Source: a bacterium
Lineage (GTDB): Bacteria > UBP7 > UBA6624
Direction: 5' to 3'
NCBI GenBank assembly: GCA_014384545.1
Contig: JACNFQ010000077.1
Coordinates: 1 to 8,179 of the forward strand
DNA: 8,179 nucleotides
How positions within the stretch are numbered: position 1 is the stretch's first letter; the number at the start of each line of letters is the position of its first letter. This document shows, piece after piece, positions 1-6,191 of the stretch. The position numbers and the translations under genes are program-made. The notes beneath the pieces are model-generated. The model had not been told where the DNA came from and searched no databases. It saw only the letters and a program-made list of their open reading frames with translations.

Positions 1-130
1 CGGGGAGGATAACTCCGCTAAGCGCCCCAAGGGCATCGGGGCAAAGGGCGATTTTGAACGGAAGACCCAGCTTGGAAAGTACCGGTGCATGCTCGGCCGC
101 AGTCCCCTGTCGACCGCCAATCCCAATCAA
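1..130 (-). CDS. pdxT: PdxT, glutaminase subunit of PLP synthase (5' part only, cut by window edge)
   Basis: This is the glutamine amidotransferase partner of PdxS. The family hydrolyses glutamine and channels ammonia to PdxS for pyridoxal 5'-phosphate synthesis in the cytoplasm. Only the first 43 codons are present. The translation begins IGIGGRQGTAAEHAPVL and ends GALSGVILP at the edge. It matches the family N-terminus (IGVLxLQG, then REH, then GLILPGGES), and the oxyanion GGES motif should follow immediately outside the window. The only plausible start is a TTG at 128-130: the pdxS stop TGA (137-139) lies in the same frame just upstream, and no ATG or GTG precedes the conserved core. The gap to pdxS is 6 bases, and a purine-rich ribosome site overlaps the end of pdxS. 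The catalytic Cys-His-Glu triad cannot be assessed. Identity is clear from the motif and from the adjacent pdxS. Confidence 0.9.
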   Translation of the reverse strand, partial: MIGIGGRQGTAAEHAPVLSKLGLPFKIALCPDALGALSGVILP

Positions 131-136
131 GAAAAG

Positions 137-1012
137 TCACTCTCCTCTCATCTGGAGGCGCTGGTGATGGGGCAAGAGATGAGACTCGATGCCAGCCATA
201 GCAGCACCAAGCCCCCGAGAGTATTCCAATACTTTCTGTGGGTCGTTCCAATGTTGGACAGCTCCCACGATCGCTCGGGCGTGGGCGGGGGGGTCACTGC
301 TCTTAAAGATACCGCTACCTACAAAAACAGATTCGGCCCCCAACATCATCATCATTGAGGCATCCGCTGGCGTGGCGATACCTCCAGCGGCGAAGTTAGG
401 CGTAGGTAGACGCCCCTCTCGTCTCGTTTCTATCAAGGGTGCAAGAGGAACGCCTAAGTCTTTTGCTAGGGTAGATAATTCGGAATCATCAGCCGTTAGA
501 ACTTCATTCATTTCCGAACGGATAAGTCGCAGGTGGCGAACGGCTTCTACCACATCACCCGTGCCCGCTTCACCTTTCGTTCGAATCAACGAAGCACCCT
601 CGCCAATCCGTCGGAGTGCCTCACCTAAATTACGCGCACCACAAACGACAGGGATAGAGAGGGCGTGTTTGTCTAAGTGATGAGCTTCATCAGCAGGGGT
701 TAGCACTTCAGACTCGTCAATAAAATCCACACCCAACGCTTCAAGGATGCGTGCTTCTCCCATATGACCAATACGGCATTTCGCCATCACGGGGATAGAG
801 ACAGCTTCACGAATGCCCTCAATCAACTCGGGGGCGGACATCCTAGCTACGCCTCCATCCTTGCGGATATCAGAGGGAACACGCTCTAATGCCATCACAG
901 CACACGCACCTGCATCTTCCGCCACGCGCGCATCATCGGCAGTCACGACATCCATAATCACCCCCCCTACCAACTGCCTAGCTAATCCACGATTCGTCTT
1001 TTCGTTATTCAT
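137..1012 (-). CDS. pdxS: PdxS, PLP synthase lyase subunit (Pdx1)
   Basis: The 291-aa protein condenses ribose 5-phosphate, glyceraldehyde 3-phosphate and ammonia (from PdxT) into pyridoxal 5'-phosphate, in the DXP-independent pathway. It is a (beta/alpha)8 barrel that in the family forms a dodecamer. Visible hallmarks are GGVIMDV with Asp21, [11 protein letters not shown] at 40-50, IPVMAK with the Schiff-base Lys78, [13 protein letters not shown] at 97-109, RTKGEAGTG with the second catalytic Lys146, [13 protein letters not shown] at 206-218 and VGSGIFKS at 231-238. Length and motifs match the family along the whole protein. The frame is open six codons further upstream, but the ATG at 1010-1012 fits the family N-terminus and has a well-placed ribosome site. 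This start overlaps the recR stop by 8 bases. pdxT follows after 6 bases. I see nothing degenerate. Confidence 0.98.
   Translation of the reverse strand: MNNEKTNRGLARQLVGGVIMDVVTADDARVAEDAGACAVMALERVPSDIRKDGGVARMSAPELIEGIREAVSIPVMAKCRIGHMGEARILEALGVDFIDESEVLTPADEAHHLDKHALSIPVVCGARNLGEALRRIGEGASLIRTKGEAGTGDVVEAVRHLRLIRSEMNEVLTADDSELSTLAKDLGVPLAPLIETRREGRLPTPNFAAGGIATPADASMMMMLGAESVFVGSGIFKSSDPPAHARAIVGAVQHWNDPQKVLEYSRGLGAAMAGIESHLLPHHQRLQMRGE
140..148 (-). promoter_or_regulatory. Ribosome binding site for pdxT, inside the pdxS 3' end
   Basis: The minus strand reads AGAGGAGAG here, a good Shine-Dalgarno match. Its GGAGAG core ends 9 bases before the TTG at 128-130. It supports this non-ATG start and lies within the last pdxS codons, so pdxT translation is probably coupled to pdxS. 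Confidence 0.7.
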
Positions 1013-1592
1013 ACTTCGTTCTCCCTTCAAGTGATCGCCTAATGGTCAAGACATCCGAATGGGAAAGATCGGCTCCCACGGGTAGTCCTGTAGCGAGGCG
1101 CGTAAGTGGTGTTTGGGGTAGTCGTCGACTTATCGCATCCGTAGTCAAGTCCGCTTCTAGCCCCGGACCAAACGCAAGGATGACTTCTTGGATGTTCTCA
1201 TCAATCCGTTGGACGAGTGCATCAAGCAGCAAGGCGTCTTCGTCCTGACCCTTTCCAGGAGAGACAAGCCCCCCCAAACAGTGGAAAGCGACATCCGTAA
1301 GTCCGGCTGCCTCTAAAGCCAATACATCCTGAGGATGAGAAACGATGGCAAATCGTGTAGCACCCATTCCATCCTGACAGATACGACAATCAGAATCATC
1401 AGTTAGGAATCCGCATTGGCGACAGATAGTCAAGTCCCTCAATGGCGATAAGCCATCCAAGAAAGCCGTTCGTTTTTCGTCATCCCATCTCACCATAGCG
1501 GGGACAAGGCGCTGGGCTGTTCGTATGCCGATTCCCGGAAGCAACGAGAGGGCGCGGACAAGGCTCTCAAAGGTCTCGCCTTGGGAGATCAT
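1005..1592 (-). CDS. recR: Recombination mediator RecR, with divergent Toprim domain
   Basis: The 195-aa protein belongs to the RecR family, which works with RecF and RecO to load RecA on gapped, SSB-coated DNA. The domains appear in the usual order: a helix-hairpin-helix with [12 protein letters not shown] at 18-29, a zinc finger with Cys57, Cys60, Cys69 and Cys72, a Toprim-type domain from about residue 80, and the C-terminal signature GLPVGADL at 169-176 ending in EGR. Length is normal. The Toprim domain is off consensus: the family's VVE is IVS here (Ser85), and the SPLDG segment is SPGKG. The chosen start (1590-1592) forms an ATGA overlap with dnaX and has a strong ribosome site. An in-frame ATG six codons upstream lacks that spacing. 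dnaX next to recR is a widely conserved pair, but the usual ybaB between them is absent. Confidence 0.95.
   Translation of the reverse strand: MISQGETFESLVRALSLLPGIGIRTAQRLVPAMVRWDDEKRTAFLDGLSPLRDLTICRQCGFLTDDSDCRICQDGMGATRFAIVSHPQDVLALEAAGLTDVAFHCLGGLVSPGKGQDEDALLLDALVQRIDENIQEVILAFGPGLEADLTTDAISRRLPQTPLTRLATGLPVGADLSHSDVLTIRRSLEGRTKYE
1021..1027 (-). promoter_or_regulatory. Ribosome binding site that sets the pdxS start
   Basis: The minus strand reads AAGGGAG, 8 bases before the ATG at 1010-1012. It lies inside the recR C-terminal codons and favours the internal ATG over the in-frame ATG at 1028-1030. Confidence 0.65.
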
Positions 1593-3193
1593 GAAGGCTC
1601 CTCCATCCACATTCCCGTAGGTCCATGCTGGGCCATCTTCTCTTTGATGCCGTTATTAGAGGGCTTCTCTAGAAGTTCCAACTTGATAGCGCGCCCTAAT
1701 GTCTCTTTCGCCGAAGCGAGGAAATTCTTCATGGTGCCCTGTCTGGACAAGTTGCGCCATTGGAGGCTTCCTTTTGAAGCCTGAACCTGAGCCACATCTC
1801 CCTTCCACCCCAAGAAGGGTCGATTCTTCAGCAAGACCCAAATGGCAGGATTTGTAGTCCCTAGATTCTCTAGAACTTGCTCCCATTCCTTATCCCCGCT
1901 CTCATTCTTCTGTCGTGGTGGGGCAACCTGTACCTGATTCTCCTTGGGGGTTTGGGAACTCTTTTTCCCACCATCCCCACCGGGAGGTCGCTCTTCTTTA
2001 GCACGCGGCTTCTTTTTGGGCACGGGTGGTGCGCTCTTTTTGGGAGGTGGGGGTGTGCTCTTTGTTGCACCCTTAGAGGCTGATGATTTCGTGATGGAGG
2101 AGGAAAGAGGCGGGGATTCTCTCTTTGGGTGATGAATGCGGTGGTGGAGGGTTAGGGCAGCAAGCCGCCAAAGAGTGGCACTCTCCTTCTCCCATCTTAA
2201 ATCTCTTTTCGCATCAATATATGCGGACTGGAAGGCTAAGACACGAGCTTCGTCCCATAGGGGAACGAGTGATTGAAGCCCCTTTTCTTGGGGGGGAGCA
2301 TCCTCAATGGTTGAAAGGAGAAGGCGATGGAGAACACCTAAAGATTGGTCCAAGAAAGGAAAGGGGGAAAGCCCCGAAGATTGGAGTTCATCCGTTGCCG
2401 ATAAGACGGTCTTAGCATCTCCACTCGCTAACGCTTCCAAGAAAGAAATAACGCCTAAGATATCGGCTACACCAAAGAGATTCTGCGCCTTCTTCAAGGT
2501 GAGAGAATCACCTGAATAGACGATCAGTTTCTCTAGGTGACCAATCGCATCTCTGGCACTCCCTTCCGCAAGGTGGCTAATGAGTTGGGCGACGCCTTTG
2601 TCAACGGTGTGCCCTTCCGTTTTGGCAATCCGAGAAACGAGCTCTGAGATGTCCTCATTCGAGAGAGAGCGGAAGGGAAGAACCTGGCAACGGCTACGAA
2701 TCGTGGCAGGTATTTTTTGGGGGTCGGTTGTCGCCAGAACGAAAAGGACATGGGAGGGAGGGTCTTCCAAGGTTTTCAGTAGGGCGTTGTAGGCGTGGGT
2801 AGATAACATATGGACCTCATCAATCACATAGACACGACGCATACCTTCTTGGGGCAAGAACTGAATCTCCTCTTGGAGTTCCCGCACATCCTCCACGGAG
2901 CGATGGCTGGCGGCATCAATCTCCACAAGAGCTAGAGAAGTGCCCGCGGTTATACCTTGACACAGGTCACATGTTCCGCAGGGTTCGCTCCCCTCTCTAT
3001 GGGGACAATTCGTGGCTGCAGCAAGAATGCGAGAAGTACTTGTTTTACCGGTTCCTCTAGGACCAATAAAGAGCCAAGCGTGTCCTAATCGGTTGGTCGA
3101 GAGGGCATTTTCCAGAACGGTAATAGAGGAGGATTGACCAACGACTTCGTCAAACCGGGAAGGACGGTACTTGTTGTAGAGGGCTTGACTCAT
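1589..3193 (-). CDS. dnaX: DNA polymerase III subunit gamma/tau (DnaX clamp loader ATPase)
   Basis: The 534-aa DnaX powers the clamp loader that places the beta sliding clamp on primed DNA. The N-terminus MSQALYNKYRPSRF is typical. Visible elements are Walker A GPRGTGKT at 44-51, zinc ligands Cys63, Cys72, Cys75 and Cys78, Walker B VYVIDEVH at 121-128 with Asp125-Glu126, sensor 1 LATTD at 153-157, the SRC arginine finger with Arg168, and sensor 2 GSARDA with Arg214. Domain III runs to about residue 355. A low-complexity Pro/Lys/Ser linker follows (about 358-430), then a folded-looking tau C-terminus starting WEQVLENL near 437. The start at 3191-3193 makes an ATGA overlap with dxs; the longer frame begins inside dxs with no family similarity. 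An AAGGGG lies 11 bases upstream. Tandem AAA-AAG codons in the linker may allow frameshifting (separate entry). Confidence 0.97.
   Translation of the reverse strand: MSQALYNKYRPSRFDEVVGQSSSITVLENALSTNRLGHAWLFIGPRGTGKTSTSRILAAATNCPHREGSEPCGTCDLCQGITAGTSLALVEIDAASHRSVEDVRELQEEIQFLPQEGMRRVYVIDEVHMLSTHAYNALLKTLEDPPSHVLFVLATTDPQKIPATIRSRCQVLPFRSLSNEDISELVSRIAKTEGHTVDKGVAQLISHLAEGSARDAIGHLEKLIVYSGDSLTLKKAQNLFGVADILGVISFLEALASGDAKTVLSATDELQSSGLSPFPFLDQSLGVLHRLLLSTIEDAPPQEKGLQSLVPLWDEARVLAFQSAYIDAKRDLRWEKESATLWRLAALTLHHRIHHPKRESPPLSSSITKSSASKGATKSTPPPPKKSAPPVPKKKPRAKEERPPGGDGGKKSSQTPKENQVQVAPPRQKNESGDKEWEQVLENLGTTNPAIWVLLKNRPFLGWKGDVAQVQASKGSLQWRNLSRQGTMKNFLASAKETLGRAIKLELLEKPSNNGIKEKMAQHGPTGMWMEEPS
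1598..1604 (-). promoter_or_regulatory. Strong ribosome binding site for recR
   Basis: The minus strand reads GGAGGAG, with the GGAGG core 7 bases before the ATG at 1590-1592. It sits inside the last dnaX codons, overlaps the alternative upstream ATG context, and therefore decides the recR start. Confidence 0.75.
1998..2017 (-). other. Candidate -1 frameshift site and alternative stop in dnaX
   Basis: The minus strand has in-frame AAA-AAG codons (Lys393-Lys394, positions 2017-2012). A -1 slip there would add Glu-Ala-Ala-Cys and then end at TAA (2000-1998), giving a protein of about 398 aa. A second AAA-AAG (2041-2036, Lys385-Lys386) would reach the same stop. Such a product would keep the ATPase and oligomerisation domains and lose the tau C-terminus, like E. 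coli gamma. The base before the run is C rather than A, and I see only a weak downstream hairpin, so this is inference. Confidence 0.3.
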
Positions 3194-5049
3194 TCGTTGA
3201 CTTTCCCCTTGACCAACGCCAAAGCGGCACACCAAATCCCTTCTTCATCCAGTCCATAGTCTTGGCGGAAAGAGGCAGGATCACCATGGGGAACGATGAG
3301 ATCGGGGACATTTAGGGACTGGAACTTGAGGTCAGAAAGGAGTCCCATCTCTTGGAGAGATTCAAGAACCGCAGACCCCAGCCCTCCCATTCCAGCATGC
3401 TCCTCTACGACCAACAGCCGTCCACATTTCACAAGTTTACGGAGTAGCAATCGGTCTAAGGGCTTGATCCAAGTGGCATCAGCGACTGTTGCCTCAATCC
3501 CTTTTTTAGAGAGTCGTTCGGCAGCAGATAATGCGTCCAAAACGAGTGGTCCGATGCCAAGAATGGCGATATCTTCTCCAGATCGCAAAACCTCTCCCTT
3601 ACCAATCGGTATGTCTCGGGGGGCACGCCCATCAGGGGGGGGCGTTGTGCCCCGGGGGTATCTCAAAGCAAGAGGACCTTTCTCTTGGTTGATTCCTGTA
3701 AGCAAGAGGTCTCTTAGCGACTGGGCATCACGCGCAGCAGCGATCGCCATTCCTGGCAAACAACGGAGGTAAGCCAAATCGTACAGCCCTTGGGCACTTG
3801 CTCCGTCCCCACCCACAATACCTGCACGGTCTAGCGCAAAAACGACAGGTGCTTTTTGGAGTACAGCATCATGAATCACTTGGTCGTATCCTCTCTGGAG
3901 AAAAGTGGAGTAGATAGCGGCAACGGGGCGTAGTCCTTCTAGGGCCATCGCTGCAGATTGAGCCACGGCGTGTTGTTCGCTAATCCCCACATCTATAAAG
4001 CGATCGGGGTGTCGTTCTCTAAAGATTGACAAACCCGTTCCTTCGGCCATCGCAGCGGTAATCGCAAGGATCCGTTCATCCTCGTTAGCCAAGTCGGCCA
4101 AAGCTTCGCCAAAAACGCGAGAAAAAGAGGGGCGTTTAGGTGGAGAATGAGCAGAGAGACCGTGGCGGTTGACAGGGTCTCCTTCGCTTTGTGGGTCTCC
4201 TTTCCCTTTTGTCGTCACGGCGTGGAGAAGGATGGGGCGGTCTTTTAGCCTCTTTAGACGCGTCAGGAGAGGGATGAGTGCGGAAAGGTCGTGTCCATCA
4301 ACGGGACCAAAGTACCGAAATCCAAAAGCCCGAAAAGGAGTACTTCTCTGGAAGAAAAAAGTGCGCATACTATCTTTTAGATGGGAGAGAAACCTGCGGA
4401 ACTTCCGTCCTCCTTCCCACCTGTCCAACCAGCGGCTGCTTCTCCTCATAACACCTCGGTATAGGGGGAGGCTTCTAAGGCTGGTAAGAAAATCTTGAAC
4501 ACGCCCCACATTGGGAGAAATAGACATCCCATTGTCGTTCAAAATCACCAAAAGGGGGCCTTTCGTACCCCCCAAATTGTTGAACGCTTCCCAAACGACA
4601 CCAGCGGTCATCGCTCCATCTCCCACAACGGCAACGACATGACCACTTCTGCCCGACTTCTTATGGGCGGCAAGGATCCCCGCTGCCGAAGATAGGGCAA
4701 CCCCAGCATGGCTTCCACCCACGGGATCATGGATGCTTTCTGAGGGATCCATAAATCCCGAAAGACCTCCCCGCTTGCGCAAGGTGGGAAAACGATCCCC
4801 TCTCCCCGTCAGAATCTTATGGACATATCCTTGATGACCGATATCAAAGAGAATACGGTCTTCGGGGCTATCAAAAACGGTGTGGAGGGCAAGGGTAAGT
4901 TCGACAGCACCTAGATTGCTAGCGAGATGACCACCAGTCTTAGGGACTTCTTCCAAGAGAAAGGTACGAATACTCTCTGCCAAGTCGTTAAGTTCCGTCA
5001 GGGAAAACTCCTTGATTTCTTGAGGATTACGAATCGAATCTGGTCTCAT
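3190..5049 (-). CDS. dxs: 1-deoxy-D-xylulose-5-phosphate synthase (DXS)
   Basis: The 619-aa protein belongs to the ThDP-dependent family that condenses pyruvate with glyceraldehyde 3-phosphate to DXP, the entry step of the MEP isoprenoid pathway. Family features include GGHLASNLGAVELT at 39-52 with His41, DIGHQGYVHKILTGR at 69-83, the ThDP motif GDGAM at 143-147 with its distal NDN at 171-173, FGPVDGHD at 247-254, GISEQHAV with the cofactor-activating Glu358, IYSTFLQRGYDQ at 379-390, DRAGIVGGDG at 407-416 and RYPRG at 463-467. The C-terminal transketolase-like domain is complete. Oddities: the segment usually DGxTHxG is DGASAQG, placing Ala419 where the family has an active-site His; GHSSTSIS is SHAGVALS; and KGKGY is KGKGD. 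The start overlaps the dxr stop by ATGA and has no clear ribosome site, so translation is probably coupled. A divergent DXS is most likely, given dxr next door. Confidence 0.94.
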   Translation of the reverse strand: MRPDSIRNPQEIKEFSLTELNDLAESIRTFLLEEVPKTGGHLASNLGAVELTLALHTVFDSPEDRILFDIGHQGYVHKILTGRGDRFPTLRKRGGLSGFMDPSESIHDPVGGSHAGVALSSAAGILAAHKKSGRSGHVVAVVGDGAMTAGVVWEAFNNLGGTKGPLLVILNDNGMSISPNVGRVQDFLTSLRSLPLYRGVMRRSSRWLDRWEGGRKFRRFLSHLKDSMRTFFFQRSTPFRAFGFRYFGPVDGHDLSALIPLLTRLKRLKDRPILLHAVTTKGKGDPQSEGDPVNRHGLSAHSPPKRPSFSRVFGEALADLANEDERILAITAAMAEGTGLSIFRERHPDRFIDVGISEQHAVAQSAAMALEGLRPVAAIYSTFLQRGYDQVIHDAVLQKAPVVFALDRAGIVGGDGASAQGLYDLAYLRCLPGMAIAAARDAQSLRDLLLTGINQEKGPLALRYPRGTTPPPDGRAPRDIPIGKGEVLRSGEDIAILGIGPLVLDALSAAERLSKKGIEATVADATWIKPLDRLLLRKLVKCGRLLVVEEHAGMGGLGSAVLESLQEMGLLSDLKFQSLNVPDLIVPHGDPASFRQDYGLDEEGIWCAALALVKGKVNE

Positions 5050-6191
5050 ATCTGATTTAGGGCAATGCGTCTTGCTTCGTTGTCCAAGGCAAGGACTTCA
5101 CCAATTGATTGGGGAGAGCCTTGGACAGCCGAAAGGGTATTCTCTACCACATTTGGAATCTTTGAAAAAGAAAGTTTCCCGGATAGGAATGAGGAGACTG
5201 CGATCTCATTCGCTGCGTTCAAGACTGCGGGTGCTCCCCCGCCCATCTTGGCGGATTCCCTCGCCAAACCGTAGCAAGGAAATCGTTGGGTGTCAATTTT
5301 CCCGAAAGTCAACGGAGGAATCTCTGTCGGTTGGAAGGGAGGGGAGGGAGGGGAGGGTGAATGGGGCCAACAAAGGGCATGCTTGAGGGCGAATGCCATA
5401 TCGGGAGGGCTGGCGTGGAACGAAGCGGTTCCATCGGTCCATCGGACAATGGCGTGGACTTGTGAGGGAGGATGAATGACAGCGTCAATCTTATCAAGGG
5501 GTAGACCGAAAAGATGCATCGCCTCAATCACTTCCAGACCTTTGTTCATCAGTGTTGCCGAGTTAATAGAAACCAAGGGACCCATTTTCCAAGAAGGATG
5601 GTTCTTTGCTTCTTCCGGTGTAATGCGGTCAAGGGTGGCTGGATCCCTATGGAGAAAGGGACCCCCAGAGGCGGTCAATAGAAGGCTATGTATGGATTCT
5701 CTCTTGGCCCCTTCCAAGATGCGAAAAGCAGCGTTATGTTCGCTATCTACAGGAAGGAGAACACCTCCATTCTCTTGGGCGATATCTAGGAGCAAAGATC
5801 CCGCAGAGACCAAACTTTCCTTGTTCGCCATAGCGACTTTTTTCCCCGCTTTCAGGGCAGAATAAACAGGTTCTAGCGCTGCCGTTCCAGGAATCCCAAC
5901 GACGACGATATCTACATCTTCTTCACAGACCATCTCAAGGAGAGCATCTCGTCCCGTTCGCACGGGAATTGAACCTGAAAACTTGCGCAATCTACGTCCG
6001 GCTTTATGCCCCATCGTGACCAATCGTTGGGCGTTATGTTTTTTTCCTGCTGCTGCTAGCTTTTCGGGGGAGCGTCCTGAGGCAACCAATCCCTTTACAG
6101 AGAAGCGTTTTCCTAGTTCTCCTTCAAGTAATTTTAGGGTAGTCGTGCCAATGGAGCCTGTTGCACCCAAGACGACGATCCCCGTCGTCAT
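5046..6191 (-). CDS. dxr: 1-deoxy-D-xylulose-5-phosphate reductoisomerase (DXR/IspC)
   Basis: The 381-aa enzyme family converts DXP to 2-C-methyl-D-erythritol 4-phosphate with NADPH and a divalent metal, the second MEP step. The NADPH fold begins with GATGSIG at 9-15. MANKES at 121-126 carries the conserved Lys124. PVDSEHNA at 147-154 and MNKGLE at 215-220 supply the metal ligands Asp149, Glu151 and Glu220. TASGGPF at 173-179 and HPSWKMG at 198-204 (Trp201) form the substrate region and flexible loop. NAANEIAV at 325-332 marks the C-terminal domain. Length is close to the usual 390-400 aa. Off-consensus points are HPPSQVHA at 240-247, where HPQSxxHS is usual, and a Ser/Pro-rich loop at 278-286 encoded by a G-rich tandem repeat. 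The start shares ATGA with the fabF stop and lacks a purine-rich ribosome site, which suggests coupling. It lies directly before dxs, outside the common uppS-cdsA-dxr-rseP context. Confidence 0.97.
   Translation of the reverse strand: MTTGIVVLGATGSIGTTTLKLLEGELGKRFSVKGLVASGRSPEKLAAAGKKHNAQRLVTMGHKAGRRLRKFSGSIPVRTGRDALLEMVCEEDVDIVVVGIPGTAALEPVYSALKAGKKVAMANKESLVSAGSLLLDIAQENGGVLLPVDSEHNAAFRILEGAKRESIHSLLLTASGGPFLHRDPATLDRITPEEAKNHPSWKMGPLVSINSATLMNKGLEVIEAMHLFGLPLDKIDAVIHPPSQVHAIVRWTDGTASFHASPPDMAFALKHALCWPHSPSPPSPPFQPTEIPPLTFGKIDTQRFPCYGLARESAKMGGGAPAVLNAANEIAVSSFLSGKLSFSKIPNVVENTLSAVQGSPQSIGEVLALDNEARRIALNQI
5337..5357 (+). repeat. 9-bp G-rich tandem repeat, G-quadruplex type motif, inside dxr
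   Basis: The plus strand has five runs of three or four G (5337-5339, 5341-5344, 5346-5348, 5350-5353, 5355-5357) separated by single A bases, about 2.3 copies of GGGAGGGGA. This meets the standard four-G-run quadruplex pattern with one-base loops. On the coding strand the repeat is C-rich and encodes the Ser-Pro-Pro repeats of DXR residues 278-286. The G-rich strand is the template strand for dxr transcription. Confidence 0.75.

Noticed and set aside
18-251. Minus-strand 77-aa open frame covering the pdxT start region
   Set aside because: Its translation has no PdxT motifs. The frame starting at the TTG at 128-130 gives the conserved N-terminus instead.
343-354. CAT x4 repeat in pdxS
   Set aside because: It encodes four Met in DASMMMML, where the family also has Met-rich sequence (ALMMQL). 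It is too short to call a functional repeat.
189-680. Plus-strand 163-aa open frame
   Set aside because: It lies antisense to well-conserved pdxS, has no recognisable domain or ribosome site, and is a codon-bias shadow.
3296-3772. Plus-strand 158-aa open frame
   Set aside because: It is antisense to the conserved C-terminal domain of dxs and its Ser/Arg-rich composition is typical of a shadow frame.
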